This document shows, piece by piece, positions 15,008-23,509 of a stretch of 38,974 bases of DNA. A program made the translations under genes and the position numbers. Below the pieces are notes generated by a model. It ran no database searches and was not told the origin of the DNA. It saw only the letters and a list, made by a program, of their open reading frames with translations. The DNA comes from Phycisphaerae bacterium (GTDB lineage: Bacteria; Planctomycetota; Phycisphaerae; Sedimentisphaerales; Anaerohalosphaeraceae): assembly GCA_012517095.1 (NCBI GenBank), contig JAAYVQ010000072.1, positions 1-38,974 on the forward strand. Direction: 5' to 3'. How positions within the stretch are numbered: position 1 is the stretch's first letter; every line of letters starts with the position of its first letter.

Positions 15008-16582
15008 ATGGGACTGCTGGCAAAGATTAACGCAATCTGGCAGAAGATCGGGATCGTGCAGCGGGCGATGCTTGCGGCGATCGTCCTGGCCTGTATCCTG
15101 ACCGGAGCCCTGTTGACGCAATGGGCCCGGATGGCCGACATGCAACTGTTGTATAAAAGCTTGTCGCCGGAGGATGCGGCCGCGGTCTGCGACAAACTCA
15201 GCGAGCAGAATATCCGCTACGAATTGCGGGGTGGCGGGACCAGCATTTATGTCCCGGAGAATCAGGTGTATCAACTCCGGCTGGACATGGCCAAAGACGG
15301 CCTGCCCAGCACAGGCAAAAATGGATACGAAATATTCGACCATGAGCCGATCGGGGTCAGCCCGATGATCCAGCAGATGAACAAGCTAAGGGTCCTGCAG
15401 GATGAAATGGCCAAGTCGATTCAGTTGATCGACGGGGTCGAGTCGGTCCGCGTACACATCGTCGATCCGGTCAAGGCGGGAATTCTGAGCGGTCCGAACC
15501 AGGAGACGAGCGCTTCGGTGGTGCTGGTGCTTCGGCCGGGCTGGCAGTTGAATTCCTCTTCGCTGGCGGCGATCACGCATATCGTGGCCGGAGCGGTGGA
15601 CGGGCTCAAACCGAGCAATGTGATCGTGGCGGACAGCCGCAAGGGTCTGCTGACGAAAAAGGGCGGCGACAATGCGCTGATCGACGGGGCCAATACCTAT
15701 CAGGATACCAAGGCCCGCATCGAACAACAAACCAACGAACGGATCAAATCGGCCCTCGAACAATTTCTGGGGCCCGGCCGAGTGTCGATCCTTTCCAGCG
15801 CCGTACTGGATATGAACAGCGAATCCGTGGTCAAGACCGAATATGAAAAAGGGGTCCCGCTGGAAGAAGTCATCGACGGATCCACCAATGTCAAGGAAGC
15901 CGGGACCGACGCTCAGGGAAAACCCGTCACTCCGGGCAGCCAGGACAAAACGGAAACCGTAACCAACAAGTATAAGGTCCCGGAGACGATGACGACCAAG
16001 ACGACGATTCCGGGAAAGGTCATTTCCTGGTCGATTACGGCGATCGTGGATTTATCCAAGCCCAAACCCGCAGGAGAGACGGAAGCGGCGCCGACGCCGG
16101 CAACACCGCCGGCGGGCAGCGGAACGGCGGCGCCCGCCGATCTGATTATGTCCGTTCAGGATGTCGAAGAGATCATCAAGAACGCCATCGGCGGAGACAA
16201 GATGCTCCTGGACGCGACTTCGCTGACGGTGAAGAACATTCCGATCTATCAGCCGCCGGACAGTCTGATCGCGGCGATCTCGGACAGCAGTTACGAAAAA
16301 TTGACTCGGTATATTGAAATTGCCCGGCAATCCAGTCTGGGCATTCTGGCCGTGTGCGCCCTGCTTGCCGTACGGATCTTTACCAAGGCCTCCAAGAAGG
16401 CGACGACGGCGGGACCGGAAGTCGCCGGACCCAATCGGCTGGACGCGATGACGCTGGGTCTGTTGCCTTCCGGCCAAGACAATCCGGCCCTGGCGGTACG
16501 GCGACACATCGCCGCGGAACTCAAACAGAATCCGGAACAGGTCAAACAATTGTTCGCCAGTTGGCTGGCCGAGGGGACCTGA
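15008..16582 (+). CDS. fliF: Flagellar MS-ring protein FliF
   Basis: Forms the inner-membrane MS ring that houses the export gate and carries FliG. 524 residues. A first membrane helix at about 20-38 (MLAAIVLACILTGALL), the YscJ/FliF ring domains (LLYKSLSPEDAAAVCDKL, ENQVYQLRLDMAKDGLPS, SVRVHIVDP), a FliF-specific periplasmic part with a Pro/Ala insert near 360-385, and a second membrane helix near 445 (SLGILAVCALLAVRIF). The cytoplasmic C-terminus ends in PALAVRRHIAAELKQNPEQV and WLAEGT, the FliG-binding tail. The stop is 1 nt from the fliG ATG. Confidence 0.97.
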   Translation: MGLLAKINAIWQKIGIVQRAMLAAIVLACILTGALLTQWARMADMQLLYKSLSPEDAAAVCDKLSEQNIRYELRGGGTSIYVPENQVYQLRLDMAKDGLPSTGKNGYEIFDHEPIGVSPMIQQMNKLRVLQDEMAKSIQLIDGVESVRVHIVDPVKAGILSGPNQETSASVVLVLRPGWQLNSSSLAAITHIVAGAVDGLKPSNVIVADSRKGLLTKKGGDNALIDGANTYQDTKARIEQQTNERIKSALEQFLGPGRVSILSSAVLDMNSESVVKTEYEKGVPLEEVIDGSTNVKEAGTDAQGKPVTPGSQDKTETVTNKYKVPETMTTKTTIPGKVISWSITAIVDLSKPKPAGETEAAPTPATPPAGSGTAAPADLIMSVQDVEEIIKNAIGGDKMLLDATSLTVKNIPIYQPPDSLIAAISDSSYEKLTRYIEIARQSSLGILAVCALLAVRIFTKASKKATTAGPEVAGPNRLDAMTLGLLPSGQDNPALAVRRHIAAELKQNPEQVKQLFASWLAEGT

Positions 16583-16583
16583 T

Positions 16584-17600
16584 ATGGCGGGGGGATTGAG
16601 CGGCAAACGCAAGGCGGCCCTGTTGTTGGCGGCGCTGGATCCGGGCACGGCCTCCGAGCTTCTCAAGGGTCAACCGCAGGAAGTGATTCAAGAGATCGCC
16701 ATGGAGTTGTCGCATCTTGACGCCACGGGGCAGAACGATCCCGAAGTGGCGATCGGGGTGGCCAAGGATTTCTGTCTGTCGCTCCAAAAATCCAGCGAAG
16801 GCGGAATGCATGTCAAAAGTTTCGTGAACAACCTGCTCAAAGGAGCGGCAGGCAAGGAGAAGGCCAGCGAACTTCACGCCCAGATGCAGAAGGCCATCCG
16901 GGAAAAGGATCCGTTTATCGCGATCAGTTCCGCCACGCCCGCCCAGATCGCCGCGGCGGTAACCGGCGAACCCCCGCAGGCCATCGCTCTGGTCCTGTCG
17001 GCACTGCAGCCAAAAATGAGCACGGAAGTGTTGGCACGGCTGGATCCGGAAATCGGCCAGAAAACGGTGTGGCGCATGACCCGGCCAACGGAAGTCTCGG
17101 CTCGAACGATGCGGCGAATCGGCGAGATGGTGTGTAAACGATTGGTGGAACTGACCAGCGAAGACGGCACGCCTGTCCAGGACGCCAAACCCAAAGAGGT
17201 CTTGCGGAAGGTGGCGATTGTGCTGAGCGGTCTGAACAAAGAACGCCGAGACCAACTGCTGGAAGATATCACGGCCAAAGACGAAGAGGCGGGCAAACTC
17301 GTGCGCGCCCTAATGGTGACCTGGGAGGATATTCTCAAGGTCGAAGATCGGTCCCTGCAGGAATCGCTGCGAAAAGTGGACGCCGCCGTGCTGGCCAAGG
17401 CCATGTTCGGGGCGGATCCGGCGATCACGGCAAAAATCCGTTCGAATATTTCGGAGCGCGCCGCCCAGATGGTGGACGAAGAGACTTCGCTGATGTCGGA
17501 GCCGCGCAAGTCGGAGGTGCTGGAAGCCCGGGAGCTGGTCGCCAAGCCGCTGCGGGAGGCCAACGAGAAGGAAGAACTCCGGTTTATCGAGGAGGAATAA
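16584..17600 (+). CDS. fliG: Flagellar motor switch protein FliG
   Basis: Rotor protein that transmits stator force and switches direction with FliM/FliN. 338 residues. FliG-N starts LSGKRKAALLLAALDPGTAS; the C-terminal domain has EDILKVEDRSLQESLRKVD and the torque helix region NISERAAQMVDEETSLM. FliF's stop codon is separated from the FliG ATG by a single nucleotide, and the ribosome-binding site GAGGGGA lies inside fliF, indicating coupled translation. fliM and fliN are not in the window. Confidence 0.96.
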   Translation: MAGGLSGKRKAALLLAALDPGTASELLKGQPQEVIQEIAMELSHLDATGQNDPEVAIGVAKDFCLSLQKSSEGGMHVKSFVNNLLKGAAGKEKASELHAQMQKAIREKDPFIAISSATPAQIAAAVTGEPPQAIALVLSALQPKMSTEVLARLDPEIGQKTVWRMTRPTEVSARTMRRIGEMVCKRLVELTSEDGTPVQDAKPKEVLRKVAIVLSGLNKERRDQLLEDITAKDEEAGKLVRALMVTWEDILKVEDRSLQESLRKVDAAVLAKAMFGADPAITAKIRSNISERAAQMVDEETSLMSEPRKSEVLEARELVAKPLREANEKEELRFIEEE

Positions 17601-17603
17601 TCG

Positions 17604-18161
17604 ATGGCCAAATCGTCCCTGACCCTTACGACTCTTCGTCCCATCGCCTCGGTAAAAATCACCACGGACCTCAAGACCCTCGTTGGCAAACCCAAACCTT
17701 CGGCCGATCCGGAGGCCCTCAAGGCGGACAAGGAAAAACTGGCGCGTACCGGGGAGGGATTGTCGCGGGCGGCGGCGGCGTTGCAGCAATTTCAGGAAGA
17801 ATTGTTCGGTTCCCATCGCGATCCGATCGTCCGACTGAGCATCGGAATCGCCGAAAAGATCCTGATGCGGCAAATCGACGCCGGTCAGTACGATATCGCC
17901 CGGATTGTGGGCGAAGCGCTGGCCGTGGCGCCGGCACAGGAACCGATCACCGTTCGCATGAATCCGCAGGACCTGGAGGTCTATGACAAAGCCCTGCAGG
18001 ATTTAGGGAAAAGTAGACCCGGTAATGTGATTTTCAAGGGCGACGGAGAGGTGGGGCGGGCCGAGTGCGTGGTGGAAACCAGCAAGGGATTGATCGAATC
18101 CCGGATCGCCGATCATCTGCGGCTGGTGGAAGAGGCCCTTTTGCGGGACAAGACCGAATGA
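17604..18161 (+). CDS. fliH: Flagellar export ATPase regulator FliH
   Basis: Peripheral stalk-like partner that holds the FliI ATPase. 185 residues, with a central helical part (EEALKADKEKLARTGEGLSR region) and the FliH/YscL C-terminal domain (VRLSIGIAEKILMRQI, GNVIFKGDGEVGRAECVVET, LIESRIADHLRLVEEAL). GGAGGA upstream gives a strong ribosome-binding site. The last codons overlap the fliI start by ATGA. Confidence 0.92.
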   Translation: MAKSSLTLTTLRPIASVKITTDLKTLVGKPKPSADPEALKADKEKLARTGEGLSRAAAALQQFQEELFGSHRDPIVRLSIGIAEKILMRQIDAGQYDIARIVGEALAVAPAQEPITVRMNPQDLEVYDKALQDLGKSRPGNVIFKGDGEVGRAECVVETSKGLIESRIADHLRLVEEALLRDKTE

Positions 18162-19549
18162 GCGATTCGCCCAGACCAGCCGGATTTATCGACTTTTCCC
18201 GGTTCCATACGGCCCTGGAGGATACGACCCTGGTCACCTGCAAGGGATCGATCGTGCGTGTGTCGGGACTGACGGTGGAGAGCACCGGTCCCAACATCGG
18301 CCTGGGGCGAATGTGCGAGATCCGATCCGTCAGCGGTCGAACCATCCCTGCGGAAGTCATCGGCTTTAAGGGATCGAACCTGATCCTGCTTCCGCTGGAT
18401 TATATTGACGGGATCAGTCCGGGAGATTCGGTCGTTGCGCTGAATCAGCCGCGGACGATTGTGTGCGATCCCAGTCTCAAGGGACGGGTACTGGACGGTC
18501 TGGGTCGGCCCATCGACGGCAAGGGACCCTTGAAGGGAACCGAAAAACGCGGGATCGACAGTTCCAGTCCCCCGCCGCTGACACGAGAGATGATCCATCA
18601 GCCGCTGTCGCTGGGGATTCGGGCCATCGACGGTTTATTGACCTGCGGAAAGGGACAGCGGATCGGAATCTTTTCGGGCAGCGGCGTGGGGAAAAGCGTG
18701 CTGCTCGGCGAGATCGCCAACAGCAGCGCCGCGGATGTGAATGTCGTGGCCCTGGTCGGCGAACGCGGACGGGAGGTGCGCGAGTACCTGGAGAAAGATC
18801 TGGGACCGGAAGGACTGGCCAAAAGCGTTGTGATCGTCGCCACCAGCGATGCGGCGGCGATCCAGCGGGTGAAGGCGGGTTTTGTGGCCGCGACCATCGC
18901 GGAGTATTTCCGCGATCAGGGAATGAATGTCCTGTTCATGATGGATTCGCTGACGCGGTTTTCGCAGGCCCAGCGAGAGATCGGACTGGCGGCGGGGGAA
19001 CCGCCGGCGACCAAGGGGTACTGTCCCAGCGTGTTCGCGCTGTTGCCGCGTCTGGTCGAGCGGCTGGGATGCAGCGAGAACGGCAGCATCACGGGAATTC
19101 TGACGGTGTTGGTGGAGGGCGACGATCTCGGCGATCCGGTGGCCGACAGCGCCCGGTCGCTGCTGGACGGTCACATTGTCCTGTCGCGAAAACTGGCCTC
19201 GCGAGGACACTACCCGGCCATCGACATCCTGCAGAGCATCAGCCGATTGATGAATACCGTGGCCACGGAGGAGCATAAAAAGGCCGCACAAAAAGTCCGG
19301 GAAATTTACGCCACTTACACGGACGCGGAAGACCTGATCAGTATCGGAGCGTTCGCTCCGGGCAACAATAAACGCATTGACGGATCCGTTGCCCTCATTG
19401 ATCGCATTCAGTCGTTCCTGGTCCAGTCGATCCGGGAACGCAATCGATTTGAGGAGACCGTCAAGCGACTGGTGGATATCGCCAAGGCCTGGGACCGATT
19501 GCTCAGCGAACCGACGCCGACCCGGGCAACCGTCGGGTCCAAAACATAA
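18158..19549 (+). CDS. fliI: Flagellum-specific export ATPase FliI
   Basis: Hexameric ATPase of the type III export apparatus that unfolds and releases chaperoned substrates. 463 residues. Walker A in FSGSGVGKSVLLGEI, the GERGREVREYLE segment, Walker B in VLFMMDSLTRF with the following QREIGLAAGEPPATKGY signature. The frame is open from 18065, but the ATG at 18158 overlaps the fliH stop (ATGA) and starts MSDSPRPAGFIDFSRF, which is the usual position. Confidence 0.97.
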   Translation: MSDSPRPAGFIDFSRFHTALEDTTLVTCKGSIVRVSGLTVESTGPNIGLGRMCEIRSVSGRTIPAEVIGFKGSNLILLPLDYIDGISPGDSVVALNQPRTIVCDPSLKGRVLDGLGRPIDGKGPLKGTEKRGIDSSSPPPLTREMIHQPLSLGIRAIDGLLTCGKGQRIGIFSGSGVGKSVLLGEIANSSAADVNVVALVGERGREVREYLEKDLGPEGLAKSVVIVATSDAAAIQRVKAGFVAATIAEYFRDQGMNVLFMMDSLTRFSQAQREIGLAAGEPPATKGYCPSVFALLPRLVERLGCSENGSITGILTVLVEGDDLGDPVADSARSLLDGHIVLSRKLASRGHYPAIDILQSISRLMNTVATEEHKKAAQKVREIYATYTDAEDLISIGAFAPGNNKRIDGSVALIDRIQSFLVQSIRERNRFEETVKRLVDIAKAWDRLLSEPTPTRATVGSKT

Positions 19550-19560
19550 GCGGGTAAACC

Positions 19561-20013
19561 ATGCTCAAATTCGAGTGGCGATTGCAGAAACTGCTGGACC
19601 TGAAGCTCAAACAGGAACAAGCCCTTCGCGCCGAGCTGATCGCCGTCACGGAACAGGCGGTGGCGCTGCGGGGACAGATCCTGATGGAGCGGACGCTTCT
19701 GCGGCAACGGTTGTCGGAAGCGGAACGACTGCCGGCCGTCGAGCGGATGGCTCGACAGGAGTTCGTGTTGCACTACTCGCAGGTCACGGAGACGGCGATC
19801 CGGGGCATGGAACAAAAACTGGACCAGCTGGAGATGGTTCGACGCAACAAGATCCAGGAGATCCTGACGGTCCGGAAGTTTCGCAAGGGACTGGAAAAAC
19901 TCCGGGCCCGGGCACAGGAGGAATTCGAACTGGAACAGCAACGACAAGATCAGAAACAAACGGACGATCGTAACACGATCGGATATGCGCGCCGGATCAT
20001 GCAGCCGGCTTGA
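19561..20013 (+). CDS. fliJ: Flagellar export protein FliJ
   Basis: General chaperone and central-stalk-like component of the export ATPase. 150 residues, nearly all helical, beginning FEWRLQKLLDLKLKQEQ, the usual FliJ start, and continuing as two long amphipathic helices. Sequence conservation in this family is low; assignment rests on that start, the coiled-coil character and the place right after fliI. Confidence 0.87.
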   Translation: MLKFEWRLQKLLDLKLKQEQALRAELIAVTEQAVALRGQILMERTLLRQRLSEAERLPAVERMARQEFVLHYSQVTETAIRGMEQKLDQLEMVRRNKIQEILTVRKFRKGLEKLRARAQEEFELEQQRQDQKQTDDRNTIGYARRIMQPA

Positions 20014-20042
20014 CGGCCGCAACGGCGAAGGGAGACGGAATC

Positions 20043-20765
20043 ATGAACAAGAAGATCCTCATCATGGCGGGCGTGGGGCTGATCAGCTTCGGCGGGACTT
20101 TTGGCGTCACCTGGATGCTCAAGGGTCCGGTGCCGGCCGCCGCGACCGAGACCCACGAGACGGAAACCCCGACCGAACCGACGGCTCAGTCCCCGGAGGA
20201 TAAGGTTCCCGAATTGAAGATCACGGAGAATCCCGGCGAGGAGATGGCCCGGGGCATGACGGAAAAGCAGATGCAGGGTCTGATCTTCGACATCCGCGAG
20301 AAGATGAAGGAGTACAAGTTCAAGGAGCGACAGCTCACCGAACAAGAGGAGCGAATCCGCGTGGCGCGGGAGGGATTGCAGGAAGACATTACCCGGCTCA
20401 ATCAGCTCCAGGCCCAACTGACGCTGGTCTATGAAAAGATTCGCAAACAGGAATCCTCTCTGCAGGCCCGACAGCTCGATATCAGCCAGACGGAAAAGGC
20501 CAACATGCAGAAACTGGCTCAGACCTACGACAAGATGGACTCCGCCCAGGCCAGCAAGGTCCTGATCAGCATGGCCGCCAACCAGCAGTTGGCCGATGCG
20601 GTCAAAATCCTGTATTACATGAGCGAGCGAACCTCGGCCAAAGTCATCGGCGAGATTGCCACCACCAAGCCGGATGTGGCCAGCGTCCTGAGTCTGGAGC
20701 TGAAACGCGTTCGGGAGGCGCCCGAAACGACGGCCGCTGCGGGGACCCGCCAAACCAAGGGATAA
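20043..20765 (+). CDS. MotE/YlxF-like flagellar coiled-coil protein
   Basis: 240 residues: a short cytoplasmic start, one membrane helix at about 5-24 (ILIMAGVGLISFGGTFGVTW), a Pro/Thr/Glu linker, a long coiled coil at about 80-160 (QEERIRVAREGLQEDITRLN) and a C-terminal MgtE-N-like helical domain (YDKMDSAQASKVLISMA, VKILYYMSERTSAKVIGEI). This is the layout of MotE, a periplasmic chaperone of MotC in alphaproteobacteria, and of YlxF/FlaA next to fliJ and fliK in bacilli. The ATG at 20043 has GGGAG upstream; an earlier ATG at 20010 is less likely. It is last in the flgB operon. Confidence 0.78.
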   Translation: MNKKILIMAGVGLISFGGTFGVTWMLKGPVPAAATETHETETPTEPTAQSPEDKVPELKITENPGEEMARGMTEKQMQGLIFDIREKMKEYKFKERQLTEQEERIRVAREGLQEDITRLNQLQAQLTLVYEKIRKQESSLQARQLDISQTEKANMQKLAQTYDKMDSAQASKVLISMAANQQLADAVKILYYMSERTSAKVIGEIATTKPDVASVLSLELKRVREAPETTAAAGTRQTKG

Positions 20766-21137
20766 AAACCGTTCGTGAACTCCAACGCCAGGCGGGGTCG
20801 GCAACCCCTTCAACTCAGGGGCAGGATCCGTTTCCGGAAGACGGGTGTTTAAGGATCGTGCGCGCGATGCGGGGCCGTCACCGCTCGAATCGCGTCTGCG
20901 AACATCGGTACCCGATTCCCATATCCGGTCCGAACAACCTCCACAGATTCAAACGCCGCTGATAGAATCACAACCCGTTGCCATAAACGGCTTTACACGC
21001 AAAATACCTTTCTGATCTCTCCGGGTTTGCCCGGATTGAATTTCGGTCTTTCGGGAATCAGACCGCCGGGGGCCGGATCGGCATGACTTTTGCATCCTCT
21101 CTGGGCAGGAATCCGTGTAACCGGAATTACGCGCTTG
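20766..21137 (+). other. Intergenic region ahead of the export-gate genes
   Basis: 372 nt without a gene. GGGGT-CGGCA-ACCCC at 20794-20808 followed by TT could be a weak terminator for the upstream operon. Two more short hairpins (CCGGG/CCCGG at 21021-21034 and CGGTCT/AGACCG at 21044-21065) lie just before the sigma-54 element and could be operator-like or RNA structures. A frame starting at 21090 overlaps that promoter and is not used. Confidence 0.5.
21079..21094 (+). promoter_or_regulatory. Sigma-54 promoter of fliO-fliP-fliQ-fliR-flhB
   Basis: CGGCAT-GACTT-TTGCA. The -12 box is perfect, the -24 box keeps the essential GG but differs from TGGCAC at two ends. Spacing is exact. Transcription would begin near 21106, about 32 nt before the fliO ATG, much the same distance as at flgB and fliK. 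Confidence 0.75.
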
Positions 21138-21587
21138 ATGAAACCCGTTGGGAAAACAATTTGGATTCTTTTGATCGTCGGGTGTCTGGTCCCGCTGGGC
21201 CGATGCGCCGACGACGCCAACGCTCTTGATCCTTCAACAACCGTTCAACCCAGGGGACCCGCGACTCCATGGAAGGGGTTTGGGAATCCAAATGACAAGC
21301 TGCCGGAACAAACGGATTTGTTTCGGCAGTTTGCCACGGCGATCGGATTTGTGCTGGTCCTGGGAGTGGGAGCATTCTATGTATCGCGGCGACTGGGGCC
21401 CCGCTGGCATCCGTCGCGCGGACGACATCTTCGGGTCGTTGAAACCATCGCTCTGGGTCCTCAACGGCACATTCATCTTCTGGAGGTGGAGGGGCGCCGT
21501 CTGGTGGTCGGCAGCACATCCCAGGCCATTCGATTGATCGCCGAACTTGGCGAACCTTCCGAACCGAAAGGCAACGGCACGGCATGA
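21138..21587 (+). CDS. fliO: Flagellar export-gate assembly protein FliO
   Basis: Scaffold that helps FliP oligomerise. 149 residues: a signal-like N-terminal helix (TIWILLIVGCLVPLG), a periplasmic stretch rich in Pro/Asp, a membrane helix (ATAIGFVLVLGVGAFYVS) and a cytoplasmic tail with the family pattern LRVVETIALGPQRHIHLLEV and RRLVVGSTSQAIRLI. The start at 21138 respects the sigma-54 promoter. Its stop overlaps the fliP ATG (ATGA). Confidence 0.88.
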   Translation: MKPVGKTIWILLIVGCLVPLGRCADDANALDPSTTVQPRGPATPWKGFGNPNDKLPEQTDLFRQFATAIGFVLVLGVGAFYVSRRLGPRWHPSRGRHLRVVETIALGPQRHIHLLEVEGRRLVVGSTSQAIRLIAELGEPSEPKGNGTA

Positions 21588-22444
21588 ACCAATCCCGGCG
21601 ACAACTCGTCCGAGGATTTGCGGCCCTGGCGGTCGTCTGGCTTCTGATGGCCGTATCCAACCCGGCGCGGGCGGCATCCGCACCCGCACCCGCCCCCGCG
21701 GCCGGCAACGCCAAGCCCAACGGCCAGATCGCCCCCTCGGCCATGCCGACGGTTCCGGACATCGTCCAGATGATCGACAAGGTCGCCGCGCCGCAGGATC
21801 CCCAGGACAAGCCGCCGGAGTGGGGCACGCCGGTCAAGCTGGTGGTGATCTTCACGGTCCTGGCGATCATCCCCAGTCTGCTGGCAATGACGACTTCCTT
21901 CACGCGGATCGTGATCGTGTTGAGTTTTGTGCGTCAGGCGCTGGGAACCCAGTCCATTCCGCCGACGACCGCGGTGATGGGGCTGGCCCTGTTCTTGACG
22001 CTCTATACGATGGCGCCGACTTTCATCGCGATGAATGATCAGGCCATTCAGCCGTACCTTCGCGACGAAATCGTGTTCGCCGAATCGATGGCCAAATCCA
22101 GCCAGGTGATGAAGGAATTCATGATCCGTCAGACCCGCAACGAAGACCTGAAACTGTTCGTCCAGATGGCCAAGATTGTGCCGCCGAAAACCCTTCCGGA
22201 GCTGCCGTTTCATGTCGTCGTGCCGGCGTTCATCATCAGCGAGTTCCGCACGGCGTTCGAGATCGGCTGCCTGATGTTCATTCCCTTCCTGCTGCTGGAC
22301 CTGGTCATCGCCAGCGTCTTGCTCAGCGCCGGGATGATGATGCTGCCGCCGGTGATGATCTCTTTGCCGTTTAAGCTGATCCTGTTTATCCTGATGGACG
22401 GCTGGGGCATTCTGGCCAACAGTCTGAGTTTGAGCTTCAAGTAG
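21584..22444 (+). CDS. fliP: Flagellar export-gate protein FliP
   Basis: Pore-forming subunit of the type III export gate. 286 residues with a cleavable signal peptide (FAALAVVWLLMAVSNPARAA), an Ala/Pro-rich mature N-terminus, then the highly conserved core: MTTSFTRIVIVLSFVRQALG, LALFLTLYTMAPTF, VVVPAFIISEFRTAFEIG and MMMLPPVMISLPFKLILF. Overlaps fliO by 4 nt. Confidence 0.97.
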   Translation: MNQSRRQLVRGFAALAVVWLLMAVSNPARAASAPAPAPAAGNAKPNGQIAPSAMPTVPDIVQMIDKVAAPQDPQDKPPEWGTPVKLVVIFTVLAIIPSLLAMTTSFTRIVIVLSFVRQALGTQSIPPTTAVMGLALFLTLYTMAPTFIAMNDQAIQPYLRDEIVFAESMAKSSQVMKEFMIRQTRNEDLKLFVQMAKIVPPKTLPELPFHVVVPAFIISEFRTAFEIGCLMFIPFLLLDLVIASVLLSAGMMMLPPVMISLPFKLILFILMDGWGILANSLSLSFK

Positions 22445-22455
22445 GAGCGGCGACC

Positions 22456-22725
22456 ATGGACGCCAATTACATTCTGTATCTGGGACGGCATACGATGGAA
22501 ACGGCGCTGCTGCTGTCGGCACCGCTGCTGATCGCCGGCCTGCTGGCGGGCCTGGTCATCTCGATCTTTCAGACGATCACCTCGCTTCGGGATTCGACCC
22601 TGAGCATGGTCCCGCGACTGGTGGTGATGGGCGCGGCGACTTTGTGGTTCGGCAACTGGATGCTCCAAATCCTGATCCGGTTTTCGACGGAAGTATTCAA
22701 CCAGATCCAGTTGTACGGACAATAG
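22456..22725 (+). CDS. fliQ: Flagellar export-gate protein FliQ
   Basis: Small gate subunit of 89 residues with two membrane helices (LLLSAPLLIAGLLAGLVISI and the segment around LVVMGAATLWFGNWML). The conserved FQTITSLRDSTLSMVPRLV joins them. AGGAG precedes the ATG. Normal fliP-fliQ-fliR order. Confidence 0.96.
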   Translation: MDANYILYLGRHTMETALLLSAPLLIAGLLAGLVISIFQTITSLRDSTLSMVPRLVVMGAATLWFGNWMLQILIRFSTEVFNQIQLYGQ

Positions 22726-22728
22726 GCG

Positions 22729-23481
22729 ATGGATTTCCTGTCGGGAATTGTGCTGGGATTTGCCCTGGTCCTGACGCGCGTCGGAGCGTTCTTTGCGGTG
22801 TTTCCGCTGTTCGGATGGAAGGTGATCCCGGTGCGCCTGAAGATCGCCATCATTCTGGTGGCGGCGATTTTTTTCGGCAGTCAGGTCCAGTGCCCCGTGC
22901 GTCCCCGCGACGCCTTCGGACTGCAGAGCGTCCTGATGATGATCAACGAGGCGATCTACGGACTGGGGCTGGGTCTGGTCTGCGCCCTGCTGTTCCAGAC
23001 CATCCAGGTCAGCGCCCGGATCGTGGAGCAGGAAATGGGATTGTCGATGGCCAATGTCTTCGATCCGTTCAGCGGCGATCAGGCCGAATCGCTCAGCGTG
23101 TTGAGCGAGACGATCTTCGCGCTGTTGTTTCTGGCCGTCGGCGGACATCATGTCCTGCTGAAACTGGTCCAGCAGAGTTTTGTCCGCTATCCCGTCGGCA
23201 GCATTCCGAATCTGGAACGGCTGACCCACGGCCTGATCGAGACGGTGAACACCATGCTGCTGCTGGGTCTGCAGATGGCCGGGCCGATCGTGGCGGTGTC
23301 GCTGCTGACACTGGTGATCCTGGCGGTCCTGGCCAAGATCGCGCCGGACGCCAATGTCCTGTTTCTGAGTTTTCCCCTGCGGATCGGAATGGGACTGATC
23401 CTGGTCGGACTGTTCTTCCCGTTTCTGCAGCACTTCGTCAAAGAGTTCATGAACTGGCTGGATAAACTGCTGCCGCTGTAG
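22729..23481 (+). CDS. fliR: Flagellar export-gate protein FliR
   Basis: Gate subunit of 250 residues with about six membrane helices. The family start (LVLTRVGAFFAVFPLFGWKV, PVRLKIAIILVAAI), the EQEMGLSMANVFDP motif and the C-terminal helix (RIGMGLILVGLFFPFLQHF) are visible. It starts 3 nt after fliQ. Not fused to flhB, as happens in some bacteria. Confidence 0.96.
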   Translation: MDFLSGIVLGFALVLTRVGAFFAVFPLFGWKVIPVRLKIAIILVAAIFFGSQVQCPVRPRDAFGLQSVLMMINEAIYGLGLGLVCALLFQTIQVSARIVEQEMGLSMANVFDPFSGDQAESLSVLSETIFALLFLAVGGHHVLLKLVQQSFVRYPVGSIPNLERLTHGLIETVNTMLLLGLQMAGPIVAVSLLTLVILAVLAKIAPDANVLFLSFPLRIGMGLILVGLFFPFLQHFVKEFMNWLDKLLPL

Positions 23482-23509
23482 GAACGGCGGCGCGCAAACC
23501 CGAGGCGAT

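Noticed and set aside
21090-21137. fliO start at 21090
   Set aside because: It overlaps the -12 element of the sigma-54 promoter, so it would not be transcribed from it.
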